A program made the translations under genes and the position numbers. The notes beneath the pieces are model-generated. The model ran no database searches, was not told the origin of the DNA, and was given only the letters and a program-made list of their open reading frames with translations. From Stercorarius parasiticus (lineage: Eukaryota > Chordata > Aves > Charadriiformes > Stercorariidae), in assembly GCA_013396915.1 (NCBI GenBank), contig VWZL01000430.1, positions 865,208-929,207 on the forward strand: 64,000 nucleotides of DNA, written 5' to 3'. Positions 1-12,811 of the stretch are shown in pieces (position 1 is the stretch's first letter; the number at the start of each line of letters is the position of its first letter).

Positions 1-776
1 AAACGCCAAGGTGTTCCGGGTTGCAGACACAAAAATATTCGGTATCCAGTTCAGATCCCAGCAGATACATATGCTTGAAGTCCCCTTTAAGCAACTAGTT
101 TTTGTTTGGCCAACAGCTTATATTCATTCCAGATCTCTCTTTCCTGGTCATTCTTTTGGGGGAGACATTTGGGGTAAGTGTGTGGGGTAAGTGAGCTGCA
201 AAGATTGGCCAGAGACAGTAATTCATACAGAATAAGGCCGAAGTTAAATATAGTTTGAAGAAAACCAAGAAAAAAACAAAGACAATGCTAGTGGATGCCC
301 TTTAAACCTCAGCACTTGTACATGTGGTTAATTATTAATTATTGATATGGTTTATTGATGTATTGATGTATTGATTTGTGCCACCTAGAGGACAGATCCC
401 ATTGCTCTGAACAATGTACAAATCCATGACAACACCTGATGAGTTTATAAGGGTTTTCTAATGAGAAGTGCTGATACGGGAACACTGAAGATTTTGAACA
501 CTGAGAATCTCTCAGTTTTCCCCCCAAATTGTGCGTAGAGTAAGAAATGAAGTACAGAGCTTTTAAATTGGACAGTTTGTTACGTTCAAGGAAATTAATT
601 ATTTCAGCTCTCAGTCTTGCAATTTGTAGCAAAATGATCAAATTGATTTAATTTTCTTTACTCAGGGGCTCAAAATTGTAATGAAAAAATTCTCCTGTGA
701 AAATGCAACAGTTTAATCAGACTTGCAACTTTTAAAAACATCTTGTTTTTAAGAGAAATCAGAAATACTTGATTTT

Positions 777-793
777 AAAAAAAAAAAAAAAAG
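777..793. repeat. Poly-A tract
   Basis: A run of 17 adenines in intergenic DNA. Confidence 0.95.
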
Positions 794-3700
794 AAACCAA
801 AACCATTTCCAGCAAACTAAAATGGTCATAATTTCCATCCAGCTCTATTTGCAATTTTGGTAGGAGATGAGAGACTCCAGTCTGCAGAAGCAGATCATTT
901 AGGGAAGGAAACAACGAAAGTTTTACAAGAAAGTTTAATTAAAGTAGGAGTAATTAGGTGCTGAGGAATCACAACACAAACTTGGCAAGGGATCAGTCTC
1001 TGCTAGCAGTGTCTTTTTGCTGTATGTCTCTGCCCTTGGACAGATGTAACCATAATTTCAGTTACTGGTTAACCAGCCTGCCATGAAACTTCATTCTTAC
1101 AGGCTGGTTTATGCTATAACTATTGGTATCTGACTGCAAGTCCAGAGGGATCAGAGCCGAGGGTAGCAACAAGATTTTCTGCTTCACTAGAAATGCTGCA
1201 ATTTTATATTCCAACATAAAATGACATAAAACTATTAGGTATTTCATATTTTAAAAAAACAGTCCCATTAACAATATTACCTCCGGCTGCAGAAAAGGAT
1301 TATTCTGAGCAAACACTTGCAGTTGTTTGGTCTCTCAAAAAGAATTTTAGTATATTAAAGCAAAGGTTTCACTTTGAAAAGTAAATTTAAGCAGAAAAGC
1401 AAAATAATCCATTCCAATACTGTAGGTATGAGACACTGCAAATCTGTACCAATGCTTAATTTTGTTAGCTTTGCTGCTAATTTGTTGGTTTCAGTACATT
1501 CAGTGTATTTGTAAAGGATGTTTAACAATACCAGCTGTGTTTGTATTTCACCCAAAGTAGTTGCATTTCTAATACTCACTTTGTCTCAATTTCCCAATTC
1601 TTCAATAGTGGAGAAGACAAGGAAGGAGGTAATCTTGTCCTTTTTCTTGCCACTGGTTGTTTAGTCTATTTATTCTACAAACTCCTTGGCTATCTGTGAT
1701 GGGTCTGAGCTCTCTGACCCCAGCTCAGAGACCAGGTCTCCAACGGGAGCTGCTGGGCAGGGAGCACAGTGTGGCCATTCAGTGGTTTTGCTCTGAAGGC
1801 CACATGTTAGTTATGCCTGACATGTCTTGGATGCCACAACCCATCTCCTTTGTTACTGGAGATAATAGAAAGTCTAGGAGAAAACAAGGCAGACGAGTAG
1901 CAGAGGTGAGAGGACTCAGCTCCCCCAGAGCTGTTACTATTTATACCTCAAGAATTCCTCAAAATAGCCTCCACGGTGTTTATGGGGTGGTTTTCTCTGG
2001 CATGAATCGTGGGGAGACACACGTTCCTCCTGCTCAGCATTGCCCGCAGGTTGTGGGGTCTCACCAGCTGATGGAGGAACTCAGCCCTGGGGGGAGGCTG
2101 GGGAAGAGAAAGTTTCATGGCACCATGAGGAAGGACACCTAAAAACCTTCTCAGCCACTTCCAGGCAAACTCCTGTCTTTGACCACTGAGACTACATCGT
2201 GCTGTCAGTTGGGAGTAAGTCCAACCTTGCCACCCACCTTGGTTCATCCACTGCCCACTTATGGCCTGGCTGATACCATGTGCTGAAGCTCCTCTGACAG
2301 GGAAATCTCAGCCCCAAACATAGACACCAGTTCTCATCAGCGTAGTCTGCAGTGATAAGCCAAGACGGGGGTGAGTGGGTTAGCCCCAGCCCATCAAGGT
2401 GGCCCAAGGGTACTTTTTGCATCTGATCAGGGTGGACACTTTGAATACAAATTCAGCTTATAGTGCTGGATGCAGGGAACAGCCTGCTTAAATCCCAGCT
2501 TCACCTCCAAGTAGGGATGTAGGTGTCAGGAAATTCAGCAGTCCTTGGGGTGGACACTGCTTCATTTTTGTCAGGCTCTTACTAGGGAAAGGACTGGATA
2601 CTTTCACTAAAAACCAAATAACAAGACAGCAAACTGGCCTGAGCCGTATCTCCACCCAGCCCTTCCATAATCCCCAGTAACCTCTGCTGAGTTCTCTTCC
2701 ACTTGGCTGTGGCTGCACCCCTCCATGCCACCACAGCTGCCCACCACATCAGGGTCTGGGCAAGTCCCATCCTTCCACCGCTGCTTTCCCTTTCCCTCTC
2801 AGAGAAGCATCTCTGCCTCCTGCATGGCCCCAAGTCAATCACTCACGATTTTCTCCAATGGGTTCGGATTTAGCTTGGCTCAGCCATAAATGCAATGCGC
2901 TTCTCACTGCCCTCCCACAGACCCAAATTTCTATGCCCCTTCATTTCCCTCTCTGCAATAATCCTCATCTGCCTAAGAAGTTGTTAAGCTTGCTAAATTA
3001 ATGACTATAAAATGCTGCAAATTCACTACATTGGAAAACTGAGTTCAGTCCCGTTTTTCTGCTGCAAGCTTCCTCTAGGGTGCTGGGAAATGCCAAAGCA
3101 CAGATTTTAAAATTTTAGGCATCCTCCTGCCAGTATGGCAAGACAACGATGCTTTAGAAACATGAATTTTCAGAGGAGCTTTTGTCTCATACGGTAAATC
3201 CACAAAATGCTGCCATGTGTAATGGGGAGTCAGGACTCGGAGAAGACCTGGTTTGAGCAGACAGCTGCCTAAATTAGTGGAAGGGAGTTAGGCAGCCAGG
3301 AGGTGTATTAACTGTGAACATTCCCCAGAAGTTCAATACCAGAACTGGTCAGGTCTTTCCCATGATAAATGAGGTCCCGGAAGACAAAGGTCTCTCACTC
3401 CCTTCTGGCTCTATCCAGTAGCCCACTTACTTCAAGATTCTACTTTAGCCAGTATTTAATTAGTTGTAAAAATACAAGAAAAGATCTGAAAATCCCATCC
3501 TAGATAACCTCACTGTCTCTTACCAAGAGGGCTCTGTGTTTAATAGCCACAGTATAAAAAAGGTAAAGTTATTCACACTTGGCCTCTCCCACTGCCCAGG
3601 AAAGTGCTGCAACCACTGGGCTTTGAGTCTACCAGTACACACACATGTCTGAGGGCTCGTCTCTGCTGTCTTTTGTGTGGGTTTGGCAAGCTCTGCACAT

Positions 3701-4406
3701 GCCTAATGGATCAGGTCTTGCCAAAAAAACAGAAAGCGGGGAACGCCTAGTTTAAGAGTCTCTCCAGGGCTTGTGCACAAGCAGCTCACCATGTCCAAAG
3801 AGCTAAATCCAGAGGGGATTAAGTGCTCAAGCCCAACATGTAGGCATCCTTGAGAAACCTAAAACCTGAGCTGCCACCTAACACTATAGGTGCTTTAGGT
3901 TCCTACGATCTGACGTTCCTCCAAAGGAGTGCACACAAAACTGTCTACACCCCAGGCCTTTTGACACTCATATTTCTGCTGCTGCACGGCAGACATCCTA
4001 CACGAGGTACGTGCACATCTCCATGGTGTAAACATTCTCCACCACGCTCAGACTGTTCTCCTCTTTCCTAAAACAACAGAGTTGCCCCCGTTGTTTTATG
4101 ACATTTTGGAAAGGAATTCAGCAGTACATTGAAGGACACATAACAGAGCAGGGACAAACACTGATAACATTGGCAAAGTGGCAAACAGAGTGGGTGTTTG
4201 ATAGCTCCCCAAATACAGACTTCCACCCTCTGCTTAATGATAGGAAAAGTGTAGACAGGATATCCCTGCAGGGTGTCTCTTCAGGAGAGTTGTTGGCAAA
4301 ATGTGTGTTTCTCTATACACGGTGAGCAAAGGTGCTTTGAGCCAGAAGGATTTTTTATTGTGTAAGAGAACAAAACAAGCAAGAACAAAAGTAGTTTTCA
4401 TGAGAG

Positions 4407-4434
4407 AAGTGTGTGAGTTTGTGTGTGCGTGTGC
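4407..4434. repeat. Short (TG)n-rich microsatellite
   Basis: An imperfect GT/TG-rich stretch with interruptions, about 28 bp. Confidence 0.75.
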
Positions 4435-7400
4435 TACCTCTGTAATAATCTGCAATGAAATGAACATAAATTGGCTGCCTGTGTCTCTAAATTGAAATCT
4501 AGCATCACTGTAGACATTAACAGTCATAACACATACAGAGCTCCGTACATGATAGCGCTCATTTGCTTCCAAATCCTTTAAGAAATTCTTTAGCTGAAAG
4601 AGTAATGTTTGCAGGTGTAATGGAGGGTTGATTGGTTGTGGGGGACAAACTTGTCCCCACACCCTGTGGAGACAGTAAGGAAAAGTCAGTCTTGTGAGGG
4701 AATGCATGAGAAAAGACAAGCAGATGCTTCAAATGAAGATGACGTTCGTAGAAGGCCATGCATGGTTGGACTGCAAAACAAAAGTAACTGGGTATTACCA
4801 CTCCTTAGGATTGATTTCTGGAGGAAAGATGGGCACATCTTCTCCTTTGCAGTCCCACCAGGGGGTGAGAGTGTTGAAATTAAAAGTCAAGGCCTTCCAC
4901 TGGACTGACATGTGCAGGACACCTTGTTCCTGGGGTCAGCTAAAGCATTATTGTCTGTAAAAGGAAGGGGAAAAATTGGATACAGAGGTGAGTGATGTGT
5001 GTTATTACTCACTGCTCTTCAGAATCCAAGATTTTTTTAAAAGTCTATGTCAAAGAGGGCTCAAGAATCCAGACAAGATGACTCTATCCAAAAGACTATC
5101 CACAGCATCTAAATGACTGAAGAGTCTGGCTGACATTGGTTTGAGTGTCCAGAGATGGACTTGCCTTTAGAGGGGGTCTGTAATTGCACTCCAAACCCAT
5201 GTTCTCTAAAGTACTGGACACCCAAGAATCAAAACATTCGAAGTTGCATGTTGCCTTTGAAGGTCTGTCCATTGTGCAAAGTCAGTTTCAGAAAAGTCTT
5301 CCCAAACGCAGCTTTGGTCTGACACGGTATGAAAAGCACAGGTCAACCTGTCACCGATCGCCCTGTAACTTCCAGCCCAGCTCTGAGTGCTCTCACCAGA
5401 CTCACAGCAGCACTTAATGTGTGTAGCAAGAGGGAAAGGAGTCCATCAGGAACAGCTTTTGAACTTGTTGTTAACATTTGCCCTGATAAGTTATGAGCCG
5501 AGAAGGGCTGTTAAATGCTTTGGAGGCTCAGCTCTGGCTCAGTCATCCTCTGGCCTCCTTTTACAGTTGTTCAAATCACCATGGTTTTAGGCTCAAACCT
5601 TTATAATTCAGTGCCAGCAAGACAGGCTGCTTTGCACAGCTAATTGCACGCAGCAGCAGATGCCTCATTGTGCTATGGTTGTCTGGACATGATACAGCAA
5701 AGCCTTGGTCTAGCTATGTCAGAGGGATGAGCAGAAATACTAGGAGGATGATCTGCCCTAGGTTAATGGCATAATGAGAGAGGTGTGAAAATTATGAGTC
5801 GTGGCAGCCCTGGGAGGCATCTTATTTATCTACGTGGTGACAGATGCCACCTAAGGAAGGGGTATATATGCTACAGACAGATGATGTAACACAAATCTGA
5901 GTTAACATTAAGCACTTTTAACAATAACTATTCAGATGACAGTTCATGGAGAGCACACATTCCTGCAGGCAGAGAAGCTGCAACGAGGAGTGTACTCCAC
6001 CCAGCTCCGCAAAGCAACCCTAAGGCACAAACCTCCACAGGCACAAGGGCTTGCCTCAGAAGGGCATGTTGCACCCAGCCCTTCGTTGTTTCACAGTGCG
6101 TTGTGTCCTGGGCTGTTTCAAAGGTGATTGCACCCAGAAGCCACAGGAGCAATGTCACTGTTGGAGGTACTTCCTCCATGGCCAAGTCACAGCAAGAGCA
6201 GACTACATATATGGCGATGAAGGCAAGATGTTTGAGGGGAGCGTAAAGGTGTTCCCTCCTACAAATCAAAGGTGGAGAAATGACTCCCTGAGATCATTTG
6301 TCATGAATTCTGCGGTCATGGAGTTGTTACTCTGTTTCATCCTGTGTCACCATGGTTTTAGAGCACCGTCTTCTGGATCTCGTCATTAGCATCAGGTGTA
6401 ACTAGGAGCCCCTCAGCTTCTCCAACCTGCTACCCCGTGCAAGAAGGAGGAGGGCTCAGGCTGAGGTGTAGCACTGTTGTGGGATACTGGCTCACCTCAG
6501 AAATGCATCAACACCAGCTGTAAAAGTATGATTGCAAATCTCATGAAAGCCTTCCTTAAAAGCCCAAGCTCTGGATTTATGTGATGCAGTGAGAATCTCA
6601 GTTTACATGGTTTGAAAGGAGGTTGCTTAGAGCTTAGAGCTGTGTATCTCTAAGGTGAAACTGGAAAACATAAATCTGAACTCAGAAAAGCCTAATTACG
6701 TGGAGAAGCTTCCGCTGTGATTTTAGAGAAGGGGCTGTGAATGCAGCCTGGAGATGATGACCTGACTTTCTTCTGGAGGAGCACCTGTGGCTGTTGGCTA
6801 GGAATCACCACTGCAGAAAATTCACTCTATATATTATGAAGCAAGGCTGGTTCATGACCTGTTAGACATGAATATCTCCCCAGCTTGCAGCCCCACTGCC
6901 GTGCTGCTGTAATACGTGCTGGCTAGAAACAGGCAGTCATGCAGCAGATCTTGAGCAGACAACTGCACAGTAGCACTGTTCCAATATGATGCTTTGCAGC
7001 ACGTAGGAGTGAAAAGGGATGTGGGATGCTTTCACGGTGCCACGTTCCTCAACTGTCAAGAAGCAAATACCTCCATGTGGTCAATCCAAAAAAACTGGAT
7101 TTTAGTCCACTGAGATGCCAGTCTAGTTTGGCCTTGACATAAGTGCTAAAAGAAGATAAAAGCTTCTGGAAGGACAGGCCAGATGGGAGGATTATCGCCA
7201 TTGTTTTGGGAAAGGCTCTGACTTTACAAACATTCACTCATAGAAATGAACAAAAACATCTTCTGCGGTAAGTGCTGCCTGCACTGAGCCTTCTCCCCAG
7301 CTTGCTGATATGCAAATCTCACCACACGCAGCTGGGCTGGCGCTTTGCGGTTGGCAACCTTTCTGTACCAATTTTGGTAATAGCTTTCTACGTGACTCGG

Positions 7401-10400
7401 GTATGACTAAGCAGAAAGGAATTAGTGGGGACTCTTTGTTCTTGAAGCTCAGCCGAAATATGAACGTGCTGGCCTGACAAAAGCCGGCTCTTTGCATAAA
7501 GAAAATAAAGAGGTCTGGGAGGTTAATGAGTGACATAATCATCTCTCTGGGAAGTGCGCATAGGCAAGGAATGAAAACAATGTGCAACTGAGATAATTGA
7601 TTACCCGCAGTGCTGCGCTCACCTGTGGCGGCATGGATTCCCCAGCACGCTGACTGAACACAGCTCGCAGGGGCCCGGCCGTGAGGCAAAGCCTGCAAAG
7701 GGCTCGACTGGGATCCTCAGCACCTCCGTGGTGCTCAGAGGAGGAGGAAGGCTGTCTCTGAAGGTGGGTTTTTGCAAACAGGCTCTTGAGGTGCAAAGTC
7801 TGCAGGTAGGCGAGGTGTGAGTGGGGAATGCTGTACCCTTTTCCCCCATTTTTAACCCAGGTTGTAGTGCGCTGTTAGGGATGGAAGAGATGTGACTTCC
7901 CCTTCTGGTCACAAAGTGCTTAAGTGAGTCTTTGAAGTCCTGAGTTACCTCCTAAAGCTGGAAAATAGCTCTTCACAAAGTCCTGTTCAAAAGCAGCCCT
8001 CCTTCTATATTTGAAATAAATGGTGTCTGACTAATTTCAGGGCAGATCTGTGCCTCTAGGAAGAGGAATTTCCCTGTAGCCTTCCTGCATCCCTGTGGTC
8101 AGTGAGCACAGAGAGTTGAAACACACTCTCCATTTCCCCAGTTGGTGTCTCCAAGCAGTCTTCAACTGCCATGTCAGTAGCCAAGCACCTAAATATTTGA
8201 GGTAACAACACTCAGTGGTCACAGCACCTAAATCTAATCATTGACCTGCTGATGCCAGAGCCTGGAATACCCCTGTGGGGTGGCAAGGAACTAGAAGGAA
8301 GGTGACCTGGCACCACTTTGTGCTGTGGGATGTTGGGTTATAGCATGGAGCTGTCAAACAAGGCACAGAAATAAGTTGCAGCTGAATTAGATTCAATTAA
8401 TTATATCTGTGTCACCTGTCTGACATAGTGCTGCTTTTGATGACCTGATGAATGACTGATACATGAGCAAAGCTTTCACCTACCTGCTGAGCAAGGATGT
8501 GAAATCCTGTGCATCACTCCTGAGAGGTCTGCTGAGCACAGGAAAACAGGCTGTGCTGGGCTCTGACCTCCCTGGCCAGGTCCTTACGACAATAGACAAA
8601 ACCCTCTGCTTTCTTCACTCAGGCTGCCACCTTGCATGTGGAGCCTCCCATCCCAGGCCATGGAGACTGTCAAAGACCAAGAGATCTGTGGAAATTATTT
8701 TAGCCTAAATACTTCAAACAGAAAGTGAAGGCACGGTTGGGAACAATACCTGCTCAAAGGCCAGGACAATCTCAGTGGATTGCAGAAGACACGGGCCTGT
8801 AATTGCATGAAGGACTTGCCTCCACTGCCGTGCAATGGGCAGCACACAAGGACATGAAGAGTCATGTCCCTACAGCAATGAGTGCCCGGGAGGCTGGAAG
8901 GCAGGACACTATTGTTATCACCCTGACTTAAAGGTTTTGTTTGCTGTTCTCACAAAGAATGAGTAACAGATCAGGCTTGTTTCCTAAAAGGGTATTAATC
9001 ACTTGTGGCTGTTGCCCCACAGTCTGTTCTCTGCAGTCCCTGTAAAATGAGCTTCCAGGTCTGGGAATGTACATATCTGGGTTTTATTCGCAGTTATCTC
9101 TGCTGACATCAGTAAAGATTGCTCAGGAAATCAGAGCACCGAGTTTCACCTCTCTGGTCTGCCACTACACCGCTGGAGAGTGTGTCAGCTCCCCAGCTTC
9201 AGAGGGGGGATCATAGCACTGCCCTTTCCCACAGGGCACAAGGGAGAGTGGTGAGGATGTCAAATGGAGATGTAACCAAAACAGGAATGGCCATTGGCCT
9301 GCATGTCTTATGGAGCTTGTATCTACTGTCTACAGTGAGCTTCGAAAATTAATTGTTGTGACCAGTTTCGGTGTCAACAGGGACAGTAGGATGCTCACCT
9401 CTCAGCCCCTGGAAGCCACCTCTGAACCCGCTTCCATTCACACAGCCTGGAATAACCAAAGCCACCCTCCTCCCCATGCATGGTCTCATACATGGGTGCC
9501 AATGAACATTTCTACCTCTGGTAGTGGCTTCAGCTCCTTAGTAGATGGCTCATTTATGTGAAAAGTGTGCGAGAGTCTTACTCTGGGTCCTGTGAGGTGA
9601 GGATCTGGAGCACAAAAGCAATGCAACCAACAATAAACTATCCATGATCAAGCACAGCAAAAGTTTACTGGAGCGGGGAAGGGAACAGTGATCTCTACTG
9701 CCATTTATTGATGTCGGAGGGGACCATTTTAATCATCAGTGTAGAGCTTTAGCCTCACACAGAGTGGCAAATCCCAACCTGGTTCTTATTCTCATTCAGC
9801 ACCTTTTCCCTATTTTCAGTGTGGGTGTTTGCTTTTGCTGTGCCTGTTCTACCTCGGTAAGCAGGTTTCTAGCCCAGAATTCCTGTGCCCTCCTGTTGTC
9901 TCAGTCCAGCAGCAGTGGCCATTAGTAATGTGTCAAAATACGAAGGTCAGTTAGGTTGGGCATTATCCCCTTTAGCATGAGATCAGACCACTAAGTCTGC
10001 TGAGTCCCTGTGTAGGGCTCTATGTGCCTGTGAAAGGCTTTCCTCTGACCTCCCTCCACCCTCTGAAGATGTCTTCTGCACACCATCTGATTTTGAAAGC
10101 ACATGCTCAGGCAGATTAATCCCATAGCCAATAACTCTTCAGGCTGGGGAGGAGAGCATTTCTGGGCTTGTGCTCCTGCCGTGGCACAAGCAGGGTCTCT
10201 GGACATGTCAGATTTCCTCCTTCCAACAGTCATTCCAAGATGAAAGCCATTTTTCTGCAGGTACTCTTGTCTCACATGGGCACCGTGTGGGGTCTTCCCT
10301 GGCCACTGGAATGCAAACTGTGAGGTATGAATCAGACATGCTGTCTTGAGACACTGCTTCTCTTCAGCTCATTGAATTAGAGTAGGGGGGAATTCTTTGG

Positions 10401-12650
10401 AGGCTGATAAATATGACCCACTTGAGTCCAAGCCTCCTTAATGCCTGGGGTCATGAGAAGCTCAGAACAGCAGCTATAGCTGAAGGAATCTCAGGAAGAT
10501 AAATATCAGTCCCCAGGGGATGCCCAAAGGAGGCAGAAGCCCACTGGGAGTCTCATAAATGCATGCCCAATGTTTTCTTTGCTCCTATTTGTGGTCTGCT
10601 GTTGGGACAGTCATTGTGCCCTGGAATGTAGTCACACTTTGTTCCTCAAGCGAGCCGCCTTACCGAGATACCGATTGGCACACTGCTCTCCTCAATCTGG
10701 TCAGTCAGGTGTGGATGTGTGAGGGACCAGGCAGGAGGGAAAAAGTGCATGCTGCAACTAAAAACCCAAATCATCTGTCACGATCTGGGAAATGTATTGG
10801 CAAAGGGTCAGAGAAAACAACATTCAACCCAGTGGCCTCTCCCATGGCTCCTTGGAGTGGCTCCAGCCTCACACCTTTGTTAGGCTTTGGAGAGATTTCA
10901 GTTTTGTCTCTGTCAACACTTCCTTCTCTCCAGCATTGCCCTCATCGCCTCAATTGATCACCGTCGGCGTCTCCTCTCACCTGTACATGGGCTGGCACTG
11001 CAACCATTCCTGAAATCAGCACCTCAGAAAAGTTATGGTCATGTCTGCAAACAAGGTACAAGGCTTTTAGAGGGAGCACAGTTCATCCCTGGAATAGTGT
11101 TGCAGGGAAGGGGTGATTTGCCATCTCTTGGCATCCACAAAAGAAGCCAGAGTGGCTCCTTTGGGGTGATATGGAGCCATGGACCACTGGGGAAAACAGT
11201 AGGGCAGATGAGTCTTCAACCTCCTACACACACAGCACCCTGCACTCACATCCTCAACTTTAGCTAACCTGGGCAGCTGCCTTTCAGGAGGTTAAACCAT
11301 GACTTGTCTTGCAGTTGGACTGCATCGTCTTGTCTTTTCATATAGGAGTTGGAAAACAAGCTCTGATTGGAGCAGATTAACCATCACAGACTCAAGACCT
11401 TAATGGCATCTGCCATATGCCCAGCCTAGCAAGCACAGCTCTCCCTGACACATGGTATTGATGCACAAAATGAAGCCACACCACAGATGCTAACAAGATT
11501 TAACATAGGGGAGATCATAGCTGACCTGTCTAGAGTACTCCTGCAAACTTTCTGCAGTATCTGTGTGTCTGAGTGGTGGATCTATCTTCACACACCTATG
11601 AAAGAGGGCAGGCCCAAGACTTCACTTCATAGTTGAGGAGCAAATGTGTGACAAGTAATGGTCCAGATCAACACAAATGGGCAGCAAATTCCTATTGAAG
11701 CATCTACTTCCCCACTGAAACCAACAGGCAGTTCAGGATAGAAACCAGGGCACCCCATGTACTGCAGCTTCCCCACATCCAAGCAGTGATGGGTTCCTTA
11801 CAGGAGACGTCTGCCTTTCCATTGACAATCCAGTCGGGACTGTCACCAGCTCGATGCCTTCTTTCTCCAAGGATCTGGTTGGAGAGTGGGGAAACAGCCC
11901 TGTATCCAGAGCACTTCCCCAGGAAGGTGCCTTCTCTTCCTCAGCAGGCCATGCTTTCCCAGAAAGGGGGCTTTCCCCATTTGCACTCACCCTGGCATTG
12001 CTGAGCTGCTGAGAACTCAATGGCAAGTGTTGGGGCAGGAGGCGAGGGGTATGGCTGCCCTGTGGTTACAGCACTCCTCTGCATGGGGTCAGAGCTCCAT
12101 CCAATCCCAATTCCAGTGAAAGTTTTTTGTTTTTTTTAATTTTTATTTCATGCAAAGGAGAAAAAAAAAGCAGGCAGAAGGGCTGCAACACTAGGTCTGT
12201 TCTTCTCAAGTGTGCGACTGGAGAGATGAAAATGTACTAGGTGGCCAGTACCCACCCTGCTGCCTACCATCTTCAACCAGGAGCAAGGCTGGCTCCCAGC
12301 TGATGAAGACAACTGCCATTTCCAGTAGCATCCTTATATACTCAGTGGGGAGATGGATACTTCTGGAATCACTTAGGCAATACGCTGTGCACAGAGAGAG
12401 GAATAACAAAATTAGGCTGCTTGTCTCATTTTCTGCAGGTTCCCCAAGACAGTGGCCTCTCCTCTGTCTGACACAGTCACTCTAAGCCATCTACCTCTCC
12501 TGACTGTCCCTGAGGCAAGGCATGCAAAATTTCCAGAATTAGACACCTAAATTAGGCAAACTGCATACAGCCCCAAGTAACTTTGCAGTTCAGGTCCTGT
12601 GTGACTTGTCCAAAATCACGAGTGTGGCTTGCACTGATCACAGCTCCCAG

Positions 12651-12811
12651 AGAAGTTGTGGCTGCCCCATCCCTGGAGGTGTTCAAGGCCAGGTTGGATG
12701 GGGCTCTGAGCAACCTGGTCTAGTGGGAGGTGTCCCTGCCCAGGGCAGGGGCTTGGAACTCGATGATCTTTAAGGTCACTTCTAACCCGAACCATTCTGT
12801 GATTCTATGAA
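12651..12811 (+). mobile_element. CR1 LINE 3' fragment
   Basis: This is the typical 3' end of an avian CR1 retrotransposon. It contains CATCCCTGGAGGTGTTCAAG and GGCCAGGTTGGATGGGGCTC, then a GATGATCTTTAAGG block, and ends with CCATTCTGTGATTCTATGA. It is severely 5'-truncated, about 160 bp, and too short to code. Confidence 0.93.

Larger units (their letters stand above)
1..12650. other. Intergenic DNA, no gene recognised
   Basis: There are only short, overlapping open frames without domain, signal or exon-like features, and no tRNA or rRNA. Simple repeats are limited to a poly-A run and a short TG stretch. I could not recognise a transposable element here, though old diverged copies may be missed by eye. 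Confidence 0.7.
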